Assembly (NCBI GenBank): GCA_943736015.1
Contig: OX031071.1
Coordinates: forward strand, 40,364,619-40,428,618
DNA from: Tridacna crocea
Lineage: Eukaryota > Mollusca > Bivalvia > Cardiida > Cardiidae
Direction: 5' to 3'
DNA length: 64,000 bases
Shown: positions 9,541-20,940 of the stretch, in pieces
Numbering within the stretch: the first letter of the stretch is position 1
How the letters are laid out: each line of letters begins with the position of its first letter
Notes under the pieces: model-generated
The model's input: the letters and a program-made list of their open reading frames with translations, nothing else
Told to the model about the DNA's origin: nothing
The model's database searches: none
Made by a program: the position numbers and the translations under genes

Positions 9541-12500
9541 TGGCTAACAGCAACAACAACGGCCTCCTTTGCTCTCGATTTTTCATTAGAAAATGAAAGT
9601 ATTGAAGAATTGTTGAAAAATAGCGAGTTTGATGGAATCCCAAATGTTGGTCAGCCTTTGCAGAATGTTTCTGTGCCTGTTTCACCAGGAAAATCGAGGT
9701 TTGGGTCAGTCGGTACTGAAGATATTAACAACTTTGTTCAGGAGCAACAGTAGAAAAACAATAAACAGAAAACAGCAACTGACATTAGACTGTTCACCCA
9801 ATTCTTACAATCACAAAGTGAATATAAAGCTGTTGAGTCCATTCCCCCAGTCCAAAGGATACTTGCACACTGTAAACAAGGGTCCGTCCAAATGAGAGTG
9901 ACAATGTTATTGAACAGCTATTTTTGTGTGGTCAGCTTGGACATGACACGCCAGAAAAAGTCACCAACTTATTGCATTTGTCATTCACCTTATACTTTGG
10001 AATGCGTGGTGGCCAGAAACAGCGGAACCTGAAATGGGGAGACATAGAATTACTAGGAGATGAGAACGGAGATTAATATTTAAGTCATATTAAAGAAAGA
10101 CAAAGAAAAACACGTTGTGGTTCGGACCCAAGGAATGTTCGAAAATTTAAACCGAAAGACTGGGCCTTTGATGATAAAAGAAGTTGCCCAATTGAGGCAT
10201 ACAAAGCGTTTCGTCAACACATGCTCCATTTTCAGCATCAACCATGCGGGAAATGCGAGAAAGAATGATGAATGGTTTAAACACATGCCAATGGGAAAGA
10301 ACCACATTTATAAATTAGCAAAAATTATGGTTTCTAAATGTAATTTAAATGAAGGTCGGAAGCTGACTACTCACAGCATTCGAAAGCATTTGCTACAAAA
10401 GTGCAATGATGCAGGGTTACCTGCAAATCGCTCAATGCAGCTTAGTGGTCATGAAAATGTACAAAGTGTAAACAGTTATTCAAAATTCAAAGAAAAGCAT
10501 CAAAAGCAGATCTGTAAGATGTTAAGCAGATAAAATCAAAAGAGATATTTTAATCCAAACTATTAGTAACGGTGGTATTGGTGTTCCTAATATATATTTT
10601 CTTGTTAATTCATTAAAGGCAAGTTGGATAAAACGATACCTTGACGATAAAAACACAGGAGTTTGGAAAAGCTTTTACAGAAAAGTATTACTCCCTCATG
10701 GAGGTAAATTGATTTTCGAATGTAATTTAAATGAACTTGACGTACAAAAGACTTTTCCTAAAAATAAATTCCTTCAAGAAATAATTATTTCATGGAACAA
10801 AATACGAAAACATCAACCAAACTGTAATATAAAAAAGGAAATCATGTGGAATAATTCCGATATAAAATGCAATGGTAAAATAATTTATTATAAAGAATGG
10901 CACGAAAAGGGAATGAAATCATTAGAACACTTCTTCGAATCAAGCACAAATAAATACTTTAACTTCGCAACTTTCCGTAACAAATACAATATAAAAAGCG
11001 ATTTCTTAAAATATTATAACATTATTGGAAATATTCCATTAGTGATGAAAGAAGCAGTTCAACATGAAAGTACAACTAATGGTGATAATATTCATTTAAA
11101 TAAATTAAAGGAAACTAATCAAATAACAAAAACTCTTTATAAACTTCAAATACGAAAGCAGTCAACGTTAACCAAAGCAGAAAAGAAATAGCAACACCTT
11201 ATTAACGAAGAACTGAATTGGAAAAGCATATATATGGAATCTTTTGAAGTGACATCCGACACATATTTACGAAGTTTCCAGTACAAGTTTATTACGCGAA
11301 TTATTCCAACAAATGTTTTCCTTTATAAATGTAAAATTAAACCTTCAAATATTTGTGATTTTTGTTCCAGTTACCTTGAAACGTTGGAACACTTATTTGG
11401 GGAATGTCAAGTCGTACAAATTTTATGGAATGAACTAAAGAAGCTTTTTCAAGCGAACAAAATTAATGTCAAGTTACATTTGAAAGAAATTTGTCTAGGA
11501 AGCTTTCAACATGGTGTAGATGACTATGTTATAAATTTTGTTTTACTTTTGATGAAATGTTTTATTTTTGACTCAAAAAATAAAAGCAGATTACCAAAAT
11601 TTCAAAATTTTAAACTGTTTTTAAATAATAGGATAATTTTGGAAAAGAAAACAGCCTTATCAAGGGATCAGTTGAAATTATATGAGAAAAAATGGGGAAA
11701 ATTCGTCGTATGACATCCATCTTTAACACCTTTTACATATCACAGTATGACTGAATCATGGCTCGTAAAAAATACCTCCTTTTGTTTGTTTTTTTTTTTC
11801 GCTTTTGCTCCTTTTTCTACCTATGATGCACTCTGTCATTCTATCTTGGCTTTTGCCTTTTTTACATATAAATTAATGCATGGCATAATATGTTACATTA
11901 TCTCTTACAGGGAGACACAGGTATTTTGGTGTAAGTTTGAAATCCATATTTGACTGGTTTTGATCTATTTTAATGTATATAGTCCACATGGCAAATGATA
12001 GAGTCTCAAGCTTTCTGATTCAAAGGTGAAAACCTTTTTACGCTTAAATAGAAATATAAAGTAAATCTTATCAGCCAGTGTATTTTTTTTTACCGTTTTC
12101 ATATTGAAATCAAAATATAAAAAATCACATTTAACTACAACTTGTCTTTAGACCTCGTTTTTGATGTTGATACTTCCGTTTAGATTATAATTCCGCTAAA
12201 TACATAGAAAACAAGTTTTTTTACTCCAAAACACCATGTGCATCTTCCATCATAAATACTGTATCGTGTATGATGTTGTCGTCATATTGTGTTATGGATA
12301 TTGTTTTGTATGTATGAAAGAAATAAAGCTTTAAAAAAAAGAAAAAAAAAAAAGATGTTAAGCTGTAAAACTGCTTCCGCTGGTTCAGCTCTGTCTAACT
12401 ACCCCAAGCAACCAACTTCCACAGTGCCTAGTTATACTACTGAAAACTCAGATAGTAGTTATCCCCTACAAATAAACTGCTCACAGTCTGTTCCATATCA

Positions 12501-12678
12501 TCAGCAAAGGGCTTCATCTGTTATGTCATCTCATTTTCATGGCACAACAATAATTAATGGTGGTACATTTTACTTTGGAAATGGAGGTAATATGTCATGC
12601 AAAGAGCAAGATCTCGCTCCACCTGTAAAGAAATATCGCAGAATTTTGCCCATTTCTTCAGATTCTGATAGTAATTAA
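9541..12678 (+). pseudogene. Crypton-like tyrosine recombinase pseudogene, split by an L1-like LINE
   Basis: The remnant encodes a DNA-cutting and rejoining recombinase of Crypton elements and their domesticated relatives (DUF3504 type). A first frame from about 9541 reads FALDFSLENESIEELL...FGSVGTEDINNF, hits TAG at 9751, then continues ...ATDIRLFTQFL...ESIPPV. After frameshifts comes LYFGMRGGQKQRNLKWGD near 9990-10050. The open part 10117-10527 holds WFKHMPMGKNH, the HSIRKHLLQK box (HxxR-type), LSGHENVQSVNSYS with the candidate nucleophilic tyrosine, then KMLS. At 12352 the frame resumes after the LINE and ends with HFHGTTIINGGTFYFG and a basic-acidic tail (PPVKKYRRILPISSDSDSN), stop at 12678. 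Stops, frameshifts and the LINE make it non-functional. No Crypton termini are identified. Confidence 0.8.
10528..12351 (+). mobile_element. LINE-B (L1-like) 5'-truncated insertion in the Crypton ORF
   Basis: This 1.8-kb insertion is nearly identical to 30587-32404, the 3' half of LINE-B ORF2 plus 3' UTR. It ends in a tail of A runs. A 12-bp target-site duplication, AAGATGTTAAGC, lies at 10516-10527 and 12352-12363. Removing the insert and one TSD copy restores the Crypton reading frame without a shift. The ORF2 segment is dead: TGG has become TAG at 11189-11191, and there are further changes. Insertion with an A-rich tail and a 12-bp TSD is classic target-primed reverse transcription. Confidence 0.95.
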
Positions 12679-12929
12679 AACTTTAGTTAAAATTAAATCA
12701 TTTTTTCATTTAACAGCCTTTTTGTTGAAAACACTCAATAAAAATGAGATTGCTGTATTGGCAAGTAATTTCATATTCCTAGAATGTTTTCTCCATTATA
12801 AAGAAACAAAATCACTTTTCAAGTTTTCAGTTTTTTTTCTTCAAGTGTTGAAGTGTTGTTACTGCACTACGGTGCACTCTTTACTGGCTTTTACAACCCT
12901 TTATGAGCCCTGTTGATTAAGGACCTCAA

Positions 12930-13110
12930 GTTGGAGCTGTTTAAAACATTGTGGAAAAGGGATAATAACGAGCATTTTCTCCTCTTCCCAGTTTTCTATT
13001 CATTCACAAACAAATCCCATTATTAGACTCAATTTAATTTGTTGTCTGCAATTACTTTCAATTTGGACAGGACCAAACTTAACTTACTTGTAAAGACTTC
13101 AAAGAGTTGA
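12930..13110. mobile_element. Decayed palindromic TTAA MITE
   Basis: AAAACATTGTGGAAAAGGG pairs loosely with CATTTTCTCCTCTTCCC. The right side carries the family phrase TTGTCTGCAATTACTTTCAA. Ends are degraded. The surrounding 12679-13420 holds nothing else I can name. Confidence 0.55.
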
Positions 13111-13421
13111 GGCAACAATCAATACATTCAGTAATTATTTCGATGCAATGAAAACTTGCAGTGTTAGAAATACCATATAATGGAATAATAAAACACGACA
13201 AGAACAAATTTTCAAAGTATTGAAACAGATGTACAAAAGAAATTGACAACAAATTTAGTTTTTATTTGATTGATTGTATGGTGTTTGCCTCCGTTTACAA
13301 AATTACTTCATATGACTTGCGTTTCCGAAGTGCACATATCCTTTCTTTTCGGGTTTGTTTCACCAGTAGCTTTATTTCACACAATATTCAGCGTAAGCCA
13401 TCGGCTGCTTTCCAACATTAC

Positions 13422-13495
13422 CATCGTCGATCAGCGGTTGAGATAGGAGTAAGTCCTGTCACTTTGGCTGTCGTCAATTCTCGGAAAAAATCCAT
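13422..13495 (-). CDS. Possible first coding exon, minus strand
   Basis: An ATG at 13495 opens 24 codons that begin MDFFRELTTAKVTGLTPIS, then a GTAATG donor after 13422 (phase 2). The composition looks protein-like. It could be an upstream exon of the minus-strand gene with exons at 4072, 2165 and 651, but it cannot join 4072-4245 directly because the phases disagree. Low confidence. Confidence 0.25.
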
Positions 13496-13499
13496 TGAA

Positions 13500-14009
13500 A
13501 TGGAAGTCTGTAGGTGACATATTGAAATTTATAAAATCTAAGTATTTGTTTGGTGAGGACTGAAAACATTGTTGGAAAAAAAGGAAAACTATGGTTGCCA
13601 AAAGTTTAGTACACCTACTTTATCAAAGGTTGCATAATTTAGTAAAGGGTTTGCTGACGGAACATGTATCCAATTTTAGATTTTTGAGCTAGCAACGGGA
13701 ACATGACACCACAACAAACAGTAATAGACTGAATGTTTATTGTCGATTGTTAGTTCGGGTTTTGGCATTCGCGCGGTGATATCTTGTAGCATTCAGATCG
13801 TCAGAGTAGAGCATTTCTAGAAAGTGACAAGAAATCACAAATTTGAGATAAAAAAAAAAACAGAGATCTGTAAGTACACGTTATCTTCTATGGAACTCTT
13901 AATTAGTCTACGGTCTATCTAAATTAATTCATTTTGTTTACTCCTGTCTCTCTTAGGGTTTTAATTTGATGTAAGAATGTTTGTTTGGTTTAGCACAGTC
14001 ATAATGTTT
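13500..14009. other. No gene recognised
   Basis: AT-rich sequence. A fragment near 13562-13590 (GAAAACATTGTTGG) resembles the inner part of the palindromic MITE family. Nothing else supported. Confidence 0.35.
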
Positions 14010-15890
14010 ATTAAGAACAGATTTTATACATATTTCATCGTGAGGTTATTCATGAACTTGGGCTAGAAACGCTTTATTTCAAAGAAAACAAAAGTGAAGA
14101 ATTCGTCAGCGGAAAATAATGTTACGAACTTGTTCCAATGCTATCTTAAACTTTTCATTTATGCAGAATCTGAAAATGTGTCACCCGAAAAAGAGTTTAC
14201 ACTACACTATCTATTTATATGTTTTCATTTTTTGTCTCATTTATTATTCAAGATTATGATGTTTGCACCTGTTTCGAAGAGAGAGAGAGAGAGAGAGAGA
14301 ATACATTGTTCATAATTGAAAGAGAAGAAATTGTTCTTTTCGAGAAAAATGTTTTCTACATTGTCAGAACATGCCCCTTCATCTATCTTAATCCATACGG
14401 TTTTCTCTGGCTATGAAGAAAAACGCAGAGGAAGAGAAAGACATTATATTAGTTGATTATGTTGACGTTTAGCGCAGTTTTAACGCCATAGGTCATATCA
14501 CGGAGGTCAGTGCACATGCGCATATGTTTCCTGGCTTTCTTACACCAGTACTGACACAACGTTCTTTCCAAGTCTTTGAATATTTTCTTACATGCATATC
14601 CAATAATATCCAAGAAACGAGCGTGTGTGTGTGTGTGTGTTTTTCTTTTTTACATTGGATGTAATGCTCTCACACATTGGAAAATTTCAAGCTTATCGAC
14701 TTTGTGCTAAGCAGCCAAACGATTAATATTGTGATAGTTTCGTTCTTACTTAAGATTAAGACAGATATAAATTTACCGGTGGCTAATTCTTATCCAAAAG
14801 AAATTTTTAGATCGACTAAACTGACAACATTTGCAGACGGAAAATTAAATGTAGCTCAATGATGATCTAATGGTTTAAAAATCATTGTGGAACGTTAAGA
14901 AAAATATTGATTACCGTCATTTTCTCTCTTTTTTTTTCAACAATGTTTCCCTTCTTTTTAAGGGGCATTTAAACTTTGGATAGTGTGGTTTAGAGTTAAG
15001 TACACAAAAACATTTTACGTATTTTTGTTCCCTTTTCCAACATTTTTCATGCTGAAACACATACTATTTATTTCTCAGTATATGTTTCTTTAATGCTCAT
15101 CAGTACGTGCTTATGGTTAATATCATTGTCCATCTTCAACTTATTTCTTACTTTAGCATCCAGATTAGCCTATTAGCTTAACTGAATAACAAAGATCTAG
15201 ATCGGACTGGCGATGTGGATGCACCTTTAAGTTATTCAAAACCTTGATACCATAAGATGTGTTTGTTGTTTAATAATCGTTGTCAGAACTGCTTTCTTAT
15301 TCAGTTTATTAATTGCATCGTGTTGATCGAAATTTAAAACCACAGTGCTAGGCAAATGGTTTATTGACATAGTAAGTATTTCAGAGCGTACTTATTTCAA
15401 TGTTTTAATGTTAATGTGCCTTGCAATATTATTTCAGTGAGGATAGAATTAAAAAAACGTTTTTGGTATTAGTCCCAATTAGACTAATCCACTGTAACGA
15501 TAAAAAAATGAATTAACAAAAAAATCTAATTTTTCTTCTTACTTGTCCTCAACACCTATTTTTAATAGCTAAATGATAAACTAATGGTTTGTCTCGATCA
15601 TTAGTTCGTAACAATTTCAGAATGGTATTGCGCTAACCATGATGTCTTTAAATGCTTTCAATTTAGTCCAGTCTAAAATTCTGTTGTTTAGAAAAGAGTT
15701 AACGATTAAAAGGGCTTTACACTCCAACACAGACAAACCAAGCTTTATCGAAATGTACGTCATTTAGCTACAACAGAGAGTTGCACATCATAATGTGTAT
15801 CAGGTTAGGTATGAACTAGTCCAAACTGGATTCTAGGCTGATCCGGAATCTGCCGAGACCGATGATTTTTTTTTGTCCGAACCTCATTAT
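14010..15890 (+). repeat. Long direct duplication, copy 1
   Basis: It matches copy 2 at 22066-23740 plus 25355-25590 in the same orientation. Shared landmarks include GTGAGGTTATTCAT, the (GA)n tract at 14280-14300, a SINE-like core at 14496-14590 (CCTGGCTTTCTTACACCAGT), a MITE at 14810-15000, the phrase CAAAGATCTAGATC and AACCAAGCTTTATCGAAATG near 15738. Copy 1 lacks about 1.6 kb that copy 2 has. No coding region is supported; the frames near 14094-14416 are low-complexity. Microsatellites: (GA)n 14280-14300 and (GT)n 14623-14640. Confidence 0.8.
14810..15000. mobile_element. Palindromic TTAA MITE inside duplication copy 1
   Basis: The family left phrase CATTTGCAGACGGAAAATTAA and the eroded hairpin ATCATTGTGGAACG / CAACAATG are visible. 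The orthologous copy at 22905-23095 shows that the insertion predates the duplication. Confidence 0.6.
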
Positions 15891-16421
15891 TATCCATATG
15901 TTCTATTCTAACAATGTTTCCAGAGTTTCTGATACGTGTTTGAAGTCGTCTGCAATGTTTGACTATTTTTATAATTTTCCTTATTTTTTTCGTCCAATAA
16001 AGAATTATAGTAAATTGTTCATAAATAGTAAGTGTCCATATTATAAAAATGATAGTATTAGAGTTCAACGGTGAATAAAGACCAAATTGCAGTGATGTGC
16101 ATGCTGATCTTTGTGTATACTTCCTGCTAAAATGGTTTGGAGATTGAGAATGGCGGAATAACTGAAGATTTGTTTTGACCAATCACATTTAAAGGAACCA
16201 TCAAGGAACCCATAAAATGGAATAAAAGAGATCATAGCCATTGTAGGTATATAAGAGTCGATAGTTTTAACGTAATGTAGATAACTATTTTTAACCTATA
16301 GAAAAATCTACTGGAAGCGAAATTTAAATCTTGGTCAGCTTTAGCAGTCAGTGCAGTCTGACCAGTGTCGATACTTATGGCAATTTCAGGGTGGTCACAA
16401 TAAGTTAAGTATATCTATGTA
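15891..16421. other. No gene recognised
   Basis: AT-rich flank of the mariner. Short frames around 15862-16182 lack splice support or recognisable motifs. Confidence 0.35.
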
Positions 16422-17740
16422 CGAGGGTCAGTCAAAAATAAGTGAGCACTGCCTCATAACTTTTTTTTATTTTTTTACGTAGGCTAACAAAACTTGGCAC
16501 GACTGTTTATTAATGTCTCGTGCAAAACTTGCGCGGGAAAAAACAACGTTACGTGACGTCACGTAAATATGACGTCATTACAAAACTGTCATGGCGGACG
16601 GTGCGTTCACGCTGACGCGCGACGAACAAGTAACATATATTAAAATTGAGGCTAGGTGGGGTAAAAGCGCGATAGAAATTCAGAAAGCACTCGAGGAAGT
16701 AGGTTCAGAGTTTGTACTTCGATATAGTTCTATCACCCGATGGGTAAGACAATTCAACAACGGGCGCAATACCGTTAGCAACAAGCACCTGTGCGGAAGG
16801 CCTTCGTCGGCAACGACCGGTGAAAATGTGGAAAATGTTGCAAAACTGCTGAACGATGACAGAAGATATTCATGTGATGAAATTGCTCTTGAGTTGGACA
16901 TAAGTCACGGGTCAGTTCATCGAATTTTAACGGAACGTCTGCAAATGAGAAAGATCGCAGCCCGATGGGTGCCCCACATGCTGTCGGAAAGTGAAAAACA
17001 CCAACGTGTTAACATTGCCCGTAAACTTCTAAAAAGATATGGTGAAGATGGCGATGAAATGTTACAACGAATCGTTGCAATCGATGCGACATTGATTCGG
17101 TCTTTTGAACCCGAATTAAAGCGCCAAAGCAGTGAATGGCATACAAAAATCTCCGAAAGACCCGTAGAATTCGGTCGAAGTCAGAACTGTGCCAAAATGT
17201 TGATGATCTTTGCGTATGATTTTCGTGGAGTATTGACGGCACACAGGGTACCAACTGGTGAGACTGTGAATAAAGAGTACTATAAGATGTATATTAGAAC
17301 AATACTTCGTCCAGCAATACGCCGAAAGCGCCAGGAGATGATTGACCGCACGCCGCTAATTTTTACACGATAACGCGTCACCCCATAAAGCCAACGTTGT
17401 CAAGGAGCTGCTGGAGTCATACCAGTGGGAAGTTCTTGATCATCCCCCCTACTCCCCTGACTTGAGCCCCCCTGACTTTGATTTGTTCCCAAAACTTAAG
17501 GAGCGCTTACGGGGAATACGCTACGAGAGTTTGGATGAACTTGAGTGTGCCGTGAACAGGGAGGTACGACGAATCAACTTTGGTAGCCTAGCAACCGGCA
17601 TCCAAGCGTTGCCAAAGAGATGGAATTCTGTCATCCAGTCCAGGGGAGATTACTTTGAGGTATTATAAGCACGTAATTTGTTTACTATGTAGTTTTAAAA
17701 AGTTATTAGGCAGTACTCATTTATTTTTGACTGACCCTTG
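16422..17740 (+). mobile_element. mariner transposon, full length, 1.32 kb
   Basis: TIRs of about 33 bp: the left reads CGAGGGTCAGTCAAAAATAA and the right is its inverse with about three mismatches, ending TTTTTGACTGACCCTTG. It is flanked by a TA duplication (16420-16421 and 17741-17742). Size, TA target and encoded DD34D transposase place it in the mariner family. Intact ends with a single frame lesion suggest a relatively recent copy. Confidence 0.95.
16591..17668 (+). pseudogene. mariner transposase (DD34D), one frameshift
   Basis: The transposase binds the TIRs through N-terminal helix-turn-helix domains and cuts DNA with a DDD triad. The frame starts MADGAFTLTRDEQVTYIKIE at 16591. It shows the linker WVPHMLSESEKHQR and the first catalytic Asp in VAIDATLI, where the usual DE pair is DA. 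The frame breaks near 17360 by a one-base shift, stopping at 17371-17373. The other frame carries the HDNA Asp (17369-17371) and, 34 residues on, the third Asp in SPPDFDLF (17474-17476). It ends RGDYFEVL with stop at 17668. The frameshift lies just before the second catalytic Asp, so this copy cannot make active enzyme. Confidence 0.93.
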
Positions 17741-17957
17741 TATGTGTTTGTGTATATGTGTTTAATATTCCAATTATAGAAACAAAAAATGTGAGCCACC
17801 AAACTTTAATGATGTGCTCGCTGATGTTTATCTACACTGTCTGCAAAATATTATTTAAGCTGCGAATCTCAGGAAAACGAAGCATAAGGATAAATTCATA
17901 ACTCTCAACTTTTTTTGCTTTCCTATGAAGGTGTTTACTTAATGTTATTGTAACAAT

Positions 17958-18053
17958 TTTAAATATTAAGAATCGAATAATATACAGTAGTTTGCTTTAT
18001 TGTATTTAAATGAATATCCACTGAATTCTGTATCTACCTAGCCAACTGAAATT
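17958..18053 (+). repeat. Interspersed repeat R, copy A, left part
   Basis: Nearly identical to 32405-32502 (ATATTAAGAATCGAATAATA and onward). The repeat is interrupted at 18053 by the foldback transposon and resumes at 20415. Its last six bases, GAAATT, are one copy of that transposon's TSD. Confidence 0.85.
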
Positions 18054-18820
18054 TACGGAATCCTGTTTCCGTCATCCACTTTTCGGACCTACCGGGAACT
18101 CGAAAAGTAGAAATTAGGCACACTAACTTCCACTTTTCTAGCAAAAAAGTTACCTCGAAAAGTCGAAAAGTTGAAGTTTTTGACCTGACAATTGTCATAA
18201 AACTTTCCACTTTTCGACTTCACCTTTGTCTAGAAAAGTAGAAATTAGGAAGCACTAACTTCCACTTTTCGCGTTAAAATGCAAGGTCGAAAAGTAGAAA
18301 AGTGGAAGTTTTTCACATGACAATTGTCTATAAAACTTCCACTTTTCGAAAAGTTGAAAAGTCGAAAAGTCGAAAAGTTGAAAATTCGAAAAGTGGAAGT
18401 TAGTCGATTAAAACTTCCACTTTTCTAGTTAGGACTAATTTTTCGTAGGATAAATTGGCCGCGTTATTATTTTAAATGTACACCGGACAAAGGAAGATGG
18501 CGGGAACGAATGGTAGAGGTTAAACATACACCAAATAAGTCTGATGTCAGCCATAATATGGCAACTCCATAATTTTCATTTTAAACCCGACCTTATCGCT
18601 TTGCTACGTCCTTCAGGGTAAAGACTTTAACGGTGTACACATTATTAGATATATTGAAATCATATGGCCTGCAACACGCGAAAAGGGGCATTCGGACATT
18701 GGCGTATAGTGTCGCTTCGTATCAGCCCGCGCAGTTCAACACTTTCCGTTTTATGTAATTTTCAATTTACCGCAAGTCTACTGTGGCACAAAATCTAGTG
18801 TGGTCTTAAAGTGCCGTGTC

Positions 18821-18853
18821 AGATCAGCCTGCACGATCTGCGCAGGCTGATCT
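18821..18853. repeat. AGATCAGCCTGC palindrome, nested in the foldback element
   Basis: 12-bp arms AGATCAGCCTGC and GCAGGCTGATCT flank a 9-base spacer, followed by GAGACGACAC. I associate this phrase with a common bivalve repeat. A second phrase of similar type (GTTAGCCTGCACAATTCCTG) lies near 19500. Both are cargo inside the foldback transposon. Confidence 0.7.
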
Positions 18854-19559
18854 GAGACGACACATTATGGAAATGTAGGAAAGCCCTTTTCGCATATTGC
18901 AAGCCATATATAGTTGATACTTTGGACACTGATTAGTCTTTAATGGACCCATTTCACCGAAAAATTTTCCCTGAAGATTGAGTTGCGATCTCAAAATGTG
19001 GCTTGATCGCCGCTGATCGCAAGTAATCGGCGGTTGAATGCACCTTGGTGTTCTGTAGTCGCACAAGGTCGAGGGAAAGTATTCCCCAAAAAATATCGAA
19101 ACCAGGTTTTTGACATGTCAAAAAACTAAGCTGCGACCTGTGCGATCTGGAAAATCGCAGATAGATTGCCGAAAGATCGTACAAGAAACATGATTGTAGA
19201 AAACTTTAAGTATAGACCCGATCAGTCTCGGAGATAACAGACTTAAACGGTGTACGTGGTTTAAAAGTATCTAAAACATGAATCAGAAAGCTGAAAGTAT
19301 AGACCCCGATCAGTCTCCTACATAACAGACTTAAACGGTGTACAAATTGATTGAGATTAGTCGTGGATTAATGTATATGTGACCCGTCACGCGAAAAAGG
19401 GGCCTTTTGAGCAGTCCGTTAAACCATTTTTTTAAAGGGATCTTATCCAATTCAGATTTACTTTGAGAAAACCTGCTATAGGCGAAAAGTTTCAACATGG
19501 TTAGCCTGCACAATTCCTGCAGTCTGACCAGATCGAGATGGTCCCTTTTCATGTGACGA

Positions 19560-19770
19560 GTTGCATATCATTAAACCTTTGCAAAATATTATTTAGGAAA
19601 ACATTGTTAGAAAAGGAGAAATAACTTTTTACAAACTATTTCTCTCACAATGTTGTCTACTCTATATTACACTTAGATTTCAATACACACTTTGAAATGT
19701 CGTCTGCAGTTTCTTTAAATTTGGACAGTCTTTTATTTTTTGTCATCTCGTAATGGGTTAAATGTGGTTT
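19560..19770. mobile_element. Palindromic TTAA MITE nested in the foldback element
   Basis: Family landmarks GAAAACATTGTTAGAAAAGG, CACAATGTTGTC, ATGTCGTCTGCAGTTTC and a right end CGTAATGGGTTAA are visible, though decayed. It is carried within the 18054-20414 transposon. Confidence 0.6.
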
Positions 19771-20414
19771 GAAAATGTCAAATTGGGCGCACGCTTAATG
19801 CGCAGTTCCTGACGAGATTTGTGTAACTATAAACTCAGCTCATATGCGGTATCGGATAAAGGTAGACATCAGACTACATGTACATGTACTTATTCGGTGG
19901 ACGTTTAACCTTTACCGGGTCCAAATACGAAGGACCGGTGACACAGGAATTTTTACCCGTACACCGGCTCCAACATTATTCGGTGGTGATAAACAAACAT
20001 CCCGTGATAATCAGTCCAAACTAGAAAAGTGGAAGTTTTAATCGGCTAACTTCCACTTTTCTACTTTTCAACTTTTCGACTTTTCTACTTTTCAACTTTT
20101 CGACTTTGTCTTTTCTAGGTCGAAAAGTGGAAGTTTTATTGACAATTGTCATGTGAAAAACTTCCACTTTTCTACTTTTCGACCTAACATTCTAACGCGA
20201 AAAGTGGAAGTTTGTGCTTCCTAAATTCTACTTTTCTAGACAAACGTGAGGTCGAAAAGTGGAAAGTTTTATGACAATTGTCAGGTCAAAAACTTCAACT
20301 TTTAGACTTTTCGAAGTAACTTTTTTGCTAGAAAAGTGGAAGTTAGTGTGCCTAATTTCTACTTTTCGAGTTCCTCGTAGGTCGAAAAGTGGATGGCGGA
20401 AACAGGATTCCGTA

Positions 20415-20640
20415 GAAATTTGTATTTAACCCAGGAAGATTTAGACGAAACGAAAATAATTTTATTTTGGTGCAGACCAAATAAAGATTTGAATTTGGTC
20501 CAGGCAGGCTTTAGATCTGCCTGGGTAGATTGCGGATCTGCCAAGTTTTCAATCTGTCATATGCCATATATACATCCACCCTCCAAGAACTATACGATGC
20601 TTGCCGAATTACACTCATGTAGACAGAGTACTGAGAAACG
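20415..20640 (+). repeat. Interspersed repeat R, copy A, right part
   Basis: It continues repeat R after the foldback insertion and matches 32503-32600 plus 33214-33330. It includes the uninterrupted phrase GGCTTTAGATCTGCCTGGG, the paralogous empty site for the LINE-A insertion at 32601. The frame across it has no coding support. Confidence 0.85.
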
Positions 20641-20667
20641 CTTTTAAATGAGTAATATTTTTGAAAA

Positions 20668-20940
20668 GTGACATCAATAGGTGTATCTGAAATGCTAATG
20701 AAAAGACATGACCTTATCTATCACAAAAACATCAACAAAGCAAAGAGGAATATTTTAATAGCCAAAGAAAGAATAGTGGTGAAATCTAATTGTGATTTCA
20801 ATAACAGGCAAAGATTGATTTCCGTGAGAAACAATCCCAAATTATTTTGCCGATTCTTGAAGGAAAATACAAGTATCCATAAAAGTATAGGAAGTTATAC
20901 ATGTACGTCAGAAACTTGGGAAAAAAATAATGTTTTATAA
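20668..20940 (+). pseudogene. Possible LINE linker-region remnant
   Basis: A 90-codon frame contains RHDLIYHKNINKAKRNILIA and NNPKLFCRFLKENTSIHKSIG. This resembles the stretch between endonuclease and RT in non-LTR elements, where phrases of the type NPKxFWxxxK occur. No catalytic motif is present, so the assignment is tentative. Confidence 0.3.

Larger units (their letters stand above)
18054..20414. mobile_element. 2.36-kb foldback DNA transposon with ~390-bp composite TIRs
   Basis: Outer ends are TACGGAATCCTGTTTCCG and CGGAAACAGGATTCCGTA, flanked by a 6-bp TSD, GAAATT (18048-18053 and 20415-20420). TIRs run about 18054-18445 and 20008-20414. They are built from alternating units such as AACTTCCACTTTTC and GAAAAGTGGAAGTT, plus the palindrome TGACAATTGTCA, so each TIR also folds on itself. 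The matching empty site is at about 32498-32503. The 1.56-kb interior has no transposase. It carries an older palindromic repeat (18821-18853) and a MITE. Superfamily undetermined: a 6-bp TSD is unusual (Dada-type elements use 6-7 bp). Non-autonomous. Confidence 0.92.

Noticed and set aside
14094-14416. Frames around the (GA)n tract as genes
   Set aside because: They include RERERER runs from the microsatellite and are part of the duplicated non-coding segment.
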